Assembly (NCBI RefSeq): GCF_900659635.1
Contig: NZ_CAACVB010000056.1
Span: 1-36,504, forward strand
Direction: 5' to 3'
DNA length: 36,504 nucleotides
From: Actinomadura roseirufa
GTDB lineage: Bacteria; Actinomycetota; Actinomycetes; Streptosporangiales; Streptosporangiaceae
A program made the translations under genes and the position numbers. How positions within the stretch are numbered: the stretch's first letter is position 1; every line of letters starts with the position of its first letter. Under the pieces are notes generated by a model. That model was not told the DNA's origin. It did no database searches and saw only the letters and a list, made by a program, of their open reading frames with translations. Shown in pieces: positions 8,026-15,238 of this stretch.

Positions 8026-8249
8026 GTCCTCATAACTCTACGAGGGTTCGCAACCCAAACCGTGAGTTGACTCACGGTTCAATCAGCGCGTCCTCAAAGC
8101 CCCCTACGAGGGTTCGCAACATCTCGAGGGCGAGGGAGACGACCAGGCTATGGACGTCCTCATAACCCCTACGAGGGTTCGCAACAATGCGGTCGCGGGG
8201 TGTCGAAACGCATGATCGTGTCCTCATAACCCCTACGTGGGTTCGCAAC
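8026..8249 (+). CRISPR. CRISPR array 1: 4 repeats, 3 spacers
   Basis: Repeats at 8026-8054, 8090-8120, 8156-8185 and 8220-8249; spacers of 35, 35 and 34 nt. The typical repeat is 30 nt, begins GTCCTCATA and ends GAGGGTTCGCAAC, with a small internal CCCT/AGGG dyad. Repeats 1, 3 and 4 carry an ATAAC variant in place of ATAGC. Repeat 1 is one base short and repeat 2 one base long, so the leader-proximal unit is damaged. Spacer 1 (8055-8089) contains a perfect 20-nt-plus-2 palindrome. No cas genes are nearby; type cannot be assigned with confidence. Confidence 0.88.
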
Positions 8250-8584
8250 GCCAGGTGGACCAGAGCGTCTAGCCGACTTGGACGAGATGCGCCCCATGCC
8301 ATAGGAGACCCGGGCGGCCGCGGGCGGGCTGCGGGCCAGGCTCGCCCGCGACACCCGCGGCACGACCTGGGGAACGAAGCGGCAGGGCAATGGGCTCTGC
8401 TCGGGGGCTCGATGACGGCCGCCAACAGGCGCGCCGGATAACGCGAGAACACGCGAGGTGACGCCGTACGTAGTAACTATCGTGCGTCGCCCGCAGCGGC
8501 CCGCAGCGGCGGGCTCAGCGGCATGACGGCTGGCGGGCCAGCATCCTCCCTTCATTTCCCTCGGCGGGATGCGTCTCGCGGAGG
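8250..8584. other. gene-free stretch after array 1
   Basis: About 335 bp between CRISPR array 1 and the stop codon of the minus-strand XRE gene. No further CRISPR repeats are recognisable at the expected 66-bp step, unlike arrays 2 and 3. A short GC hairpin (GCCCGC/GCGGGC, 8489-8514) could help terminate the XRE transcript, but the stem is only 6 bp. Confidence 0.4.
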
Positions 8585-9892
8585 TCAGGGTGTCGACGAG
8601 TTGTTCAGGACTGCGGCGAGTTTGGGGGCGCCGGGCACGTTGCGGTGCCGGGTGACGATGTCCTGGGCGACGGCTCGGATCGACGGCCGTCCGTTGACCT
8701 CGCTGGTGGCGTGCGCGGCGGCGAGCAGGAGGTAGCGGGTGGTCTGCTCAGGGTTGCCGAGGTCGCGGTGGACGCGTGCGAGGTCAGTGGCGTACCGGCC
8801 GCGGCGTTCGGCGGTGTGGAACATGCCGAGGCGGAGTCCGCGGGCGGCTTCCAGCGCACGGCCGGGGTCGCCCAGCGCCCACCGTGTCCCGACTTCGTAG
8901 AGACCGACCTGGGCGCCGGAGATTGCGAACCGTGCCGCAGGTGACGGCCGTTCGGGGAGAGCGCCGGCGAGATCTCGGGCGGCCTCGATCATGTCGATGG
9001 CGCCGGTGCGGTCGCGGGCCTGGGCGGCGTTGTAGGCGCAGGTGGACAAGATCTGGGCCCATGCGGTGCGCTGGTCCGGGGTGGTCAGGCCGGTCCGTTC
9101 CAGGGTGGCGGCTGCGGCGAGGGTGACGCGTTCTGCGAGTTCGGGGCGGTTCTGGTGGCGCAGGACCATGCCGAGCGCGCGGGCGGCGGCGGCCTGCTCG
9201 ATCGGGTCGCCGGACCGTTCGGCGTGCTGGACGGCGCGGTCGGCGGTGATTCGGGACGCCTCGGTGCGGCCGACCTTGTTGAGCGCTTCAGCGGCCAGCG
9301 CGTACACCGCGGCGGTGGCCTGTTCCGCGGCCGGGTCCTCGCGGCGCGTGGTGGCCCGGTGTGCGGCGGCCATCAGGTCCGGGAGTCCCTCGAGTAGCGC
9401 GGTGAGGTCGCCGGCGTCGAACCGGGCGCGGGCGGTGGCCAGGCGGCGGGTGACCTGGGTGAGGCTGGCAGGCCGGGCGGGGTCGGGCAGGTAGGCCAAT
9501 GCGTCGTCCACCCGCGCCAGGACGCCGAACGGGACGGTGAGCCCGGCGGCCAGCACCGCGCGGCGTCGCATCGGATCCTCCTCCTCTCCCAGGCTGGGCG
9601 GGGACGTGCCCACCGTATCGAGGGCGGGGTGAGGGATGTGGAGCACGGCGGCAAAGACGGTGGCCGGGATTCCGGCGGCCTCGGAGATGGCGCGGAGCTT
9701 GGCGACGTCCCCTGAGGGGCCGCGACGGTTCTCCAGCCGGGAGATCGTGGCGATCGAATAGCCGACGAGGTGGGCGAGGTCGGCCTGGCGCCAGCCGGCG
9801 CGTTCGCGGACGGCGCGCACGAGCCCTCCGAAGTCGCCCTCGGCTATGAGCGTGCGGACCAGGGTGGTTCGCCAGAACTCAGGAGGGTGCAT
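8585..9892 (-). CDS. XRE-family regulator with TPR-like sensor domain
   Basis: A 435-aa protein. Residues ~15-75 are a canonical XRE helix-turn-helix (RERAGWRQADLAHLVGYSIATISRLENRRG). A short hydrophobic stretch follows (RRRAVLAAGLTVPFGVLARV), as in many actinobacterial XRE-TPR proteins, then ~300 residues of TPR-like helices (TAAVYALAAEALNKVGR, AARALGMVLRHQNRPELAERV). I chose the ATG at 9892 because GAGGAG lies 6 bases upstream; a GTG at 9922 is possible. It is divergent from the 10070-10654-11194 operon (177-bp gap) and is the likely regulator of that operon. It is not duplicated with the other two CRISPR modules. Confidence 0.85.
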   Translation of the reverse strand: MHPPEFWRTTLVRTLIAEGDFGGLVRAVRERAGWRQADLAHLVGYSIATISRLENRRGPSGDVAKLRAISEAAGIPATVFAAVLHIPHPALDTVGTSPPSLGEEEDPMRRRAVLAAGLTVPFGVLARVDDALAYLPDPARPASLTQVTRRLATARARFDAGDLTALLEGLPDLMAAAHRATTRREDPAAEQATAAVYALAAEALNKVGRTEASRITADRAVQHAERSGDPIEQAAAARALGMVLRHQNRPELAERVTLAAAATLERTGLTTPDQRTAWAQILSTCAYNAAQARDRTGAIDMIEAARDLAGALPERPSPAARFAISGAQVGLYEVGTRWALGDPGRALEAARGLRLGMFHTAERRGRYATDLARVHRDLGNPEQTTRYLLLAAAHATSEVNGRPSIRAVAQDIVTRHRNVPGAPKLAAVLNNSSTP

Positions 9893-10069
9893 CTCGGGCT
9901 CCTCGCGCAGCTCACCCTCCACCGTAAAGGCCCGGGGTAAGAAACCACGGCAGATTCCACAAGTCGCAAATGCCTTGCAGGAACCGCAACTGATCAGGGG
10001 TTTCGCGTCGAAGCGGCGTTCAGTGAAAGGGCAGGCGATCCCGGGCTACGGGGGAGTGGAGGTGAGAGG

Positions 10070-10657
10070 GTGGTCCAACAGCAGACTCCGCGGACCTGGG
10101 TGCACGAGCCGGCGCTATCGGACGCGTTCCAGGTCGAGTTGCTCGCTGACGGGGAATGGGCCGCATGGTGGGGTAACCAGGTGGTGGGTCGCGCGCTGCG
10201 AGCCAAGGCAGACCTGAGCCCGGGCGCGGACTCGTGGGTGGCCTTCGGCCGTGATGAGGTCTCCCTGCCCAGATCGGGCGGCGAGCCGTTCGCCACGGTC
10301 ACCGCCGCGCTGATCTGCGTGCGGGATGCGTGGCGTGCCCGCCGGGTCTGGACCAGCGGCCTCCTGGGCGAGGACTACTGGATCGAGGACCGCCTTCACG
10401 GCGTGCACTCGCTGTGGCTGGGGCGCATCCATCTCGGCCATCACCTCCACACCGCCAGGCTGCATCAGGCGTTCGACACCTACGGGCAGGCGCTGCACCC
10501 CGACTGCGGATTCCCGGACGCCAGAGCGGCGCTGCTGGCCGTCCGTGCCGCGTGGCGCCGCCACCTGACCCGAATCCTCAACGTGCGTCCCGACCCGCCC
10601 GACTGGCTTCATCAACACGACCGGCACGACCAACATCCAGAAAGGACAGAAACATGA
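10070..10657 (+). CDS. hypothetical protein, Trp-rich, first gene of the CRISPR-adjacent operon
   Basis: A 195-aa protein starting at GTG with a strong RBS (GGAGGTGAG, 10059-10067). It is soluble and Trp-rich: VELLADGEWAAWWGNQ near the N-terminus, RDAWRARRVWTSGLLGEDYWIEDRLHGVHSLWLGR in two adjacent stretches, and a His/Asp-rich C-terminus. I do not recognise a family. The stop overlaps the next ATG (ATGA), so the 195-aa and 172-aa proteins are translationally coupled. No counterpart survives in module copies 1 and 3. The likely regulator is the divergent XRE-TPR gene. Confidence 0.75.
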   Translation: MVQQQTPRTWVHEPALSDAFQVELLADGEWAAWWGNQVVGRALRAKADLSPGADSWVAFGRDEVSLPRSGGEPFATVTAALICVRDAWRARRVWTSGLLGEDYWIEDRLHGVHSLWLGRIHLGHHLHTARLHQAFDTYGQALHPDCGFPDARAALLAVRAAWRRHLTRILNVRPDPPDWLHQHDRHDQHPERTET

Positions 10658-11172
10658 CCGTCATGCTCGCCCCCGAGACGACCGCCGTCACTGCTCCGGA
10701 CCCCAGTGAGCTGCTGGACCGGTGGCCTGGCCTGTTCGTCGACCTGGCCGGCTACATCGCCCGGCACCAAGAGGTGACGCTCGCGTACGCTCAGCAGATG
10801 CTCCGGCAGGCCCTCATCTGGTTGGCCGCGACCCGCGAGACTCTCGGGCGGCGAGTCGGGATGACCGACGCCGTTGACCCGGCCTGGCACGCGTTCCTGC
10901 TGCACAGCCGGGAGTATCGGGAGTTCTGCGACATCTTCTTCGGCGGGTACCTGGACCACGTTCCGCCCGCCCCCGGCCAGGCCATGACCGCGCAGGAGAT
11001 CGCCGGGACGCTGCCCGCGCTGCGCGGCACCCTGTACGGGCGCGCCGTGCGGGAGGAGTTCTGGGCCGGGCCGGGCTACGGGTGCTGCCCGGAGAACCCC
11101 GGTACCCGGCGCCGTCCGGACGAGCCCGCACCGGCCATGCCGGGAACGGGAACCTCCCCCGCCGCCGGGTGA
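10654..11172 (+). CDS. WHxF/LHxxxYxxFC-motif protein (GRDP-like)
   Basis: A 172-aa protein with RBS AAAGGACAG before the ATG. The central part holds VDPAWHAFLLHSREYREFC followed by GGYLDHVPP. This resembles the D-x-x-W-H-x-F-x-L-H-x-x-x-Y-x-x-F-C signature of glycine-rich-domain-like proteins found in bacteria and plants, whose biochemical role is not settled. The C-terminus is Pro/Gly/Arg-rich and probably disordered. It overlaps the upstream gene by 4 bp and precedes the kinase gene by 21 bp. A decayed copy occupies the same place in module copy 1 (6470-6945). Confidence 0.75.
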   Translation: MTVMLAPETTAVTAPDPSELLDRWPGLFVDLAGYIARHQEVTLAYAQQMLRQALIWLAATRETLGRRVGMTDAVDPAWHAFLLHSREYREFCDIFFGGYLDHVPPAPGQAMTAQEIAGTLPALRGTLYGRAVREEFWAGPGYGCCPENPGTRRRPDEPAPAMPGTGTSPAAG

Positions 11173-11193
11173 TCACCTGGCAGCCTGTCCCGC

Positions 11194-12009
11194 ATGGGAC
11201 ACATCACCTGGGAGCAGCTGCCCGCCGAGGCCCGGGCCGCTGTTGAGAAGCTCATCGGGCCTGTGGTGAAGGTCGAGGCGGTGCGGGAGGGACGCCGGTC
11301 CGCGGTGGCCGTGATCGTCCACACCGGCACCGGCCGCGCCTTCATCAAGGGCGCCCCTCGAGAAGACGCGACGGCCGCCGCCCAGCTCGACCGGGAGGCG
11401 GCCGTCGGCGCGCTCGCGGCCACTGTCGCTCCGCCGCTGGTCCTGGACGTTACGGTGGGCGGCTGGCGGCTGCTGGGGCACGAGGTGGTGGACGGGCAGC
11501 GCGCGAGCCTTTCACCGGGGTCCCCGGACGTGCAGGCTGTGGTGGAGGCCCTGGCCCACCTCGGCTCTGTCACCGTGCCCGCCGAGAATCGCGGTGGGCT
11601 GCTGTGGTTCGAGAAGCGGTGGTCGCACTACGCACCGGCCGCACGGGACCTGGCCGCGCTGGCGGGGGCGACGCTGTTGCACACCGACCTCAACCCCGGC
11701 AACATCCTGGTCGCCGGAGGCCGGGCGAGCCTGGTGGACTGGGGCATGGCTTCGATCGGCGCCGGTTACGCCAACCCCGCCGACCTGGTGATCAACCTGA
11801 TCGCCGCCGGACATCACCCGCGCGACGCCGAAGCGGCCGTCGCCGGCCTTCCCGCCTGGGCCAGCACAGCGCCGGAGACGCTGGACGGCTACGCCCGCCT
11901 CATCGCCTCGACCTGGCTTTACGCGTTCTGGAGCATCCGCCACCCCTGGACCGATGTGACCGTGGCCGCCGCGCAGCGCTGGGCACTTCACCGTCGTGGC
12001 ACGCTGTGA
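11194..12009 (+). CDS. aminoglycoside-phosphotransferase-fold kinase, intact copy
   Basis: A 271-aa protein of the phosphotransferase (APH/choline-kinase-like) family. AFIKGAP has the N-lobe Lys (about K52). LLHTDLNPGNILV is the catalytic loop (H163, D165, N170). LVDWGMA carries the metal-binding Asp (D182). The family phosphorylates hydroxyls on small molecules such as aminoglycosides, macrolides, choline or homoserine; resistance cannot be inferred from the fold alone. It is the third gene of the operon, and its stop codon directly adjoins CRISPR leader 2. The same kinase-leader junction occurs in the two decayed module copies at 7773 and 14500. Confidence 0.85.
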   Translation: MGHITWEQLPAEARAAVEKLIGPVVKVEAVREGRRSAVAVIVHTGTGRAFIKGAPREDATAAAQLDREAAVGALAATVAPPLVLDVTVGGWRLLGHEVVDGQRASLSPGSPDVQAVVEALAHLGSVTVPAENRGGLLWFEKRWSHYAPAARDLAALAGATLLHTDLNPGNILVAGGRASLVDWGMASIGAGYANPADLVINLIAAGHHPRDAEAAVAGLPAWASTAPETLDGYARLIASTWLYAFWSIRHPWTDVTVAAAQRWALHRRGTL

Positions 12010-12264
12010 CCAAAGGGTCTCTGACATCAAGAGCCCAGGTCGGGGTACTCAGTGGAGGCGTTGGGGAAGCGGTGGCGGGATGTAAGCGAGCGCCCGAGTC
12101 GATCTCCACGGAAGGGGCATGGCTGATGCATCGCTGCGCAGCCCGTCCCACCACTCCGCATTTCAGCGGGACCCCAGGGTATGCTGCTCAACCGGAGGGT
12201 CGCTGAAAAATCGACCGACGCCCCCCGGTCCCAGGGCGCGATTCACCTGCGGCTTTAGCCTGGG
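12010..12264 (+). promoter_or_regulatory. CRISPR leader 2
   Basis: 255 bp from the intact kinase stop to the first repeat of array 2, aligned along its length with leaders 1 and 3. The conserved hairpin arms are TTTCAGCGGGACCC (12161-12174) and GGGTCGCTGAAA (12197-12208). The intervening loop (GTATGCTG-CAACCGGA) is also nearly identical. The segment ends GGCTTTAGCCTGGG just before the first repeat. Confidence 0.8.
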
Positions 12265-12754
12265 GTGCTCATAGCCCCTACAAGGGTTCGCAACGTCTCG
12301 GGGGTGCGGGTGCCCCAGAACCACCGGGCGAGTGCTCATAGCCCCTACAAGGGTTCGCAACCTCACCATGGGTTCGGCGGGGTGGGTGCTGCCCGCGGGT
12401 CCTCATAGCCCCTACGAGGGTTCGCAACTGGTAGAGCGGGATCCAGGTCAGCTCCATTTGCGGTCCTCATAGCCCTTACGAGGGTTCGCAACTACAGCGC
12501 CACGAGGCTCATCTCTATCTGGAGCCCCACGTCCTCATAGCCCCTTACGAGGGTTGGCAACGTCCCGAACCGGTGCCGGAGCTTGTGGAGAGTCACCTGT
12601 CCTCGTAGCTCCTACGGGGGCCGGCAACTTGGAGTTGGCCCTGCCGGGTGGTCGTGGCGAGGCCTCATCGCCCTGGTAGGGGGCGCGTTGTGCGTCCGGC
12701 TCGTGATCGGCGGCTCAGATCACCGCGTCCTCATCCGTTCGTGGGGTTCGCGAG
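12265..12754 (+). CRISPR. CRISPR array 2: 6 clear and 2 decayed repeats
   Basis: Repeats start at 12265, 12332, 12399, 12463, 12531 and 12599 (30-31 nt), with spacers of 37, 37, 34, 38 and 37 nt. The first two repeats share two substitutions (GTGCTC at the start and ACAAGG inside) found in no other repeat. Repeat 6 is diverged (GTCCTCGTAGCTCC...CCGGCAAC). Two heavily decayed repeats continue the same 62-68-bp step at 12661-12690 (CCTCATCGCCC...) and 12727-12754 (GTCCTCATCC...GGGTTCGCGAG). The order intact to decayed runs away from the leader, as expected for ageing CRISPR arrays. Confidence 0.9.
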
Positions 12755-12943
12755 TCCCCCCCAGGGGTGATCCGTGGCGGGCACCTCGGCGATCGGTCCC
12801 TTACCTCTTCCGGTGGTACAAAGTGAACTCCGGTGCGGGACGCCGTCACCGCGAGAACGGCTTCATCCCTGGGTGGCTTACCACAAGCAGTTTGCCCTAC
12901 GCAACTCGCAGGACTGATGGGACGCTCCTGCAGTGCGGGGCTC

Positions 12944-13516
12944 CTATGGCCGGACGAGAGGTAGGAAGAGGGTGTCCACGATTTCCACGAGCATTTCGTC
13001 CGGCACGGGGGCGAAGGTGAGTAGAAACTCGTGGCGTAGGAGGTCGAAGGGCAGGGTCTTCATTCGTTCGGTCACCTGCTCCAGTTTGATCTCGCCTCGT
13101 TCGGCGGCGCGGGTGAAGAGGACGTCGGAGCGCGTCGGTCCTCCCTTGGCGAAGGCACCCCGCAGATCGGCGGGGCTGGTGCCCGTCTCCTGGTAGTAGC
13201 CGGCCAAATGGATGCTCAGGACAGTGGTGAGCTGGGCTCGGCCGGCATTGAGCTCCCGCATCAAGGTGAGGACGTCGCCGCGCAGTGAACCGGTATCGGG
13301 GATCTCGGGCCGGTCGCGGTCCAGGGCGCGGCCGATCGCGGCCCGCACGAGTTCGTGCCGGTCGTTCCAGCGACGGTAGAGGACGGGCCGGCTGGTACCG
13401 GCACGCAGGGCGACGGCGTCCATGGTGAAGCCGGCGTAGCCGTTCTCGGCCAGCTCGTCCCAAGCCGCTTCGAGCAGGGCGTTCTCCAGCTCCGTCCCCC
13501 GGCGCCGCTCCGCCAT
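12944..13516 (-). CDS. TetR-family transcriptional repressor
   Basis: A 190-aa protein with an N-terminal TetR helix-turn-helix: ENALLEAAWDELAENGYAGF then VALRAGTSRPVLYRRW (residues ~10-55). The C-terminal ligand-binding domain is all-helical and resembles the TetR_C class (FTRAAERGEIKLEQV). The ATG at 13516 is preceded by GGGGAGG. Two copies of an imperfect palindrome lie just upstream (13532-13551 and 13580-13599) and are likely autoregulatory operators. A divergent efflux gene that it would have controlled has decayed to a fragment at 13670-13812. Confidence 0.85.
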   Translation of the reverse strand: MAERRRGTELENALLEAAWDELAENGYAGFTMDAVALRAGTSRPVLYRRWNDRHELVRAAIGRALDRDRPEIPDTGSLRGDVLTLMRELNAGRAQLTTVLSIHLAGYYQETGTSPADLRGAFAKGGPTRSDVLFTRAAERGEIKLEQVTERMKTLPFDLLRHEFLLTFAPVPDEMLVEIVDTLFLPLVRP

Positions 13517-13531
13517 TCCGCCTCCCCAGCT

Positions 13532-13599
13532 AAGAAACACTTGCGTATCTTAACGGTGCCGCGTAGTATCGGTCGCCATAAGAAACACCTATGTATCTT
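13532..13599. promoter_or_regulatory. twin TetR-type operators
   Basis: Two 20-bp sites, AAGAAACACTTGCGTATCTT (13532-13551) and AAGAAACACCTATGTATCTT (13580-13599), 48 bp apart. Each has AAGAaAC...GTaTCTT arms, an imperfect palindrome of TetR-operator form. They sit in the short region between the TetR gene and the divergent MFS remnant, the usual place for such operators. Confidence 0.7.
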
Positions 13600-13669
13600 A
13601 GGCGGCCTTGATGTGAACCCCAGCCGGGCCCGGACGCCGTCGGCCCCGGTCGATCCCGCTGTGCGGCGG

Positions 13670-13812
13670 ATGGGCTTCAGTGTCGCCGTCAACGCTCTCG
13701 CCGATCGGCTGCACGCCTCCTCACCACCAGCCAGTGGGTGAGCACCGGCGTCGGCGTGGTCATGCCGCTGATGACCGGCCTGATCATGCAGGCCGCTCTG
13801 AGCCGCCGTCGA
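13670..13812 (+). pseudogene. remnant of a DHA2-type MFS efflux transporter
   Basis: MGFSVAVNALADRLHAS in one frame continues after a 1-base shift near 13718 as LTTSQWVSTG, VGVVMPLMTGLI, MQAALSRR. This order (VN-LA--L-AS---SQWV-TG----MPL-G-L--R) is the first-to-second helix region of DHA2 drug:H+ antiporters. The rest of the ~500-aa transporter is gone. Divergent TetR/DHA2 pairs are common, so this was probably the repressor's target. Confidence 0.55.
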
Positions 13813-13884
13813 GGCGAACTCCATCCGCACGTCGGCCCCAGAGTTCGTTGATCCTCGGCGACATCCGCCAAGAACCCTCTCCAA

Positions 13885-14292
13885 ATGACCGTCGAGTCGG
13901 CGAGAGCTCGCCGGCGCGAGATGAATCGAGCACAGGTGAACAGCGACACGCCCCAGTCCTCCCAGCGCATCGCTTTGCAGTACTTCCAGATGTGGAACAC
14001 CGGCGACTCTTCGATTGCCGATGAGATCCTCAGCCCCGATTGGACCGACCACGCACACCCCGAAGTGACCGGCCCACGCGGTGTGCGGCAGGCCGTCGAG
14101 CGTACCCGCGCCGTACAGCCGGATCTGCGGTTTCAGATGGACACCGTACTCGGTGACGGCGACACGGTGGCCGTCGTCGGGAGTGTCGGCCGCGGAGCGC
14201 GAGACGAGCCGACCCCCCGCTTGGTCTGGCTCATGCACCTGCAAGAGGGGCGGCTCGCCGAAATGTGGACCTACCGCGACACCAGCGCATAA
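13885..14292 (+). CDS. SnoaL-like (NTF2-fold) protein
   Basis: A 135-aa protein of the SnoaL/ester-cyclase-like NTF2 fold: RIALQYFQMWNTGDSSIADEILSPD is the typical N-terminal helix pair, then DHAHPEVTGPRGVRQAV, and a C-terminal strand pair (GRLAEMWTYRD). Members include polyketide cyclases and many small-molecule isomerases or binding proteins; function is not assigned. An ATG at 13921 (123 aa) is an equally possible start, since neither has a strong RBS. It lies between the decayed efflux remnant and module copy 3. Confidence 0.7.
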   Translation: MTVESARARRREMNRAQVNSDTPQSSQRIALQYFQMWNTGDSSIADEILSPDWTDHAHPEVTGPRGVRQAVERTRAVQPDLRFQMDTVLGDGDTVAVVGSVGRGARDEPTPRLVWLMHLQEGRLAEMWTYRDTSA

Positions 14293-14357
14293 CCCGAGAT
14301 CCGGCGTGGCCTGACCCGCGTGGCAGCCGTGCTCACCTTTCGGCTTGGACGCCGCCG

Positions 14358-14500
14358 TGGGCGAGCCTGGTGGACTGGAGCATGGCGTCGATCGGCACCG
14401 GTTGCGCCAACCTCGCCGATCTGATGATCAACCTGATCGCGGACGAGCGACGGTGGCCGCCGCGCGGCGTTGGGCGCTGTGCCATCGCGGCGCGCTGTGA
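14358..14500 (+). pseudogene. kinase gene remnant, third copy
   Basis: A short remnant of the kinase gene at 11194. It starts inside the metal-binding motif (GCGAGCCTGGTGGACTGG, encoding SLVDW) and runs through GYAN-ADLMINLIA. It then jumps by an internal deletion to the extreme 3' end (GTGGCCGCCGCGC...), and stops at TGA 14498-14500 exactly where the other copies stop. The first two thirds of the gene and the upstream operon genes are absent. It is followed directly by leader 3. Confidence 0.85.
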
Positions 14501-14751
14501 CTCGCTGGTCTCTGACATCCAGAGCCCAGGTCGGGGCCTCAACGGAGGCGGTGGGGGCTTGGCAGGGCGGAAGCGAGCACCCGAGCCTAGTTCAGCGGAA
14601 CAGGCGCGGCTGATGCATCGTGGCGAAGCCCGTCCCACCACTCCATTTTTCAGCGGGACCCCGGGGTATGCTGCACAATCGGAGGGTCGCTGAAAAATCA
14701 ACCGACATCCCCGGTCCCAGGCTGTGGATCACCTGCGGCTTTACCCTGGGG
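14501..14751 (+). promoter_or_regulatory. CRISPR leader 3
   Basis: 251 bp from the kinase remnant stop to array 3, homologous throughout to leaders 1 and 2. The conserved hairpin is retained: TTTCAGCGGGACCC at 14648-14661 with GGGTCGCTGAAA at about 14684-14695. It ends GGCTTTACCCTGGG before the first repeat. The leader is better preserved than the adjacent gene remnant. Confidence 0.8.
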
Positions 14752-15238
14752 GTCCTCATGGTCCCTACGAGGGTTCGCAACCCCACCGCCGCCAAGCCCG
14801 ACATCAGCGGCCCTCCAACGCGTCCTCATAGCCCCTACGAGGGTTCGCAACGATCTCGGCCCCTCCTACGCGCCACCGAGACCTAGGTCCTCACAGCTTC
14901 TACGAGGGTTGGCAACGTCAGCCGGTGCATTTCCGGTGACCACGGGTGTCCGCGTCCTCAAGCCTCTACGAGGGGGCGCGACATGGCCGCGAAAACCCCC
15001 GGTGCGACTTGCAGTAAGCCGTCCTCATAGTTCCTTTAGGGTTCGCAACCAGGCCACGATCTCGGATGCCTCGGCTGCCTCCAGACCGCCATCGCCCTTG
15101 TGAAGGTTGAGGTGATCAGTGGTAGGTGCATCGGGGACCAGAGCGGTTCCTATGGCCTCCTAAGGGGTTGCAACGTGAGTTCTGGGTGCGCGGGTGTCAC
15201 CATCGCAACGTCGTTCTCGTTGTGCCTGGGGGCGCAAC
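14752..15238 (+). CRISPR. CRISPR array 3: 5 clear and about 3 decayed repeats
   Basis: Clear repeats start at 14752, 14822, 14887, 14954 and 15021 (29-30 nt), with spacers of 40, 35, 37 and 38 nt. Each repeat has its own substitutions (for example CATGGTCCC in repeat 1, CACAGCTTC in repeat 3, GGGGGCGCGAC in repeat 4). At the same 62-67-bp step come decayed units near 15084-15114 (weak), 15146-15174 (CCTATGGCCTCCTAAGGGGTTGCAAC-like) and 15213-15238 (GTTCTC...GGGCGCAAC). Decay increases with distance from the leader. Confidence 0.85.

Noticed and set aside
11194..12009. Kinase gene as an antibiotic-resistance gene
   Set aside because: The APH fold covers many substrates, the protein has no subfamily signature I can recognise, and the context (XRE operon, CRISPR) does not point to resistance.
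12583..13020. Open frame crossing the end of CRISPR array 2
   Set aside because: It translates spacers and repeat remnants, has no RBS and no recognisable protein; the CRISPR reading explains the sequence.
8026..15238. Repeats as a tandem DNA repeat or riboswitch series rather than CRISPR
   Set aside because: Unit length 30 nt, unique spacers of 34-40 nt, leader on one side and decay on the other are together specific to CRISPR arrays.
6470..15238. Transposition as the cause of the three modules
   Set aside because: I found no transposase gene, terminal inverted repeats or target-site duplications at the module edges; homologous or replication-based duplication is simpler.
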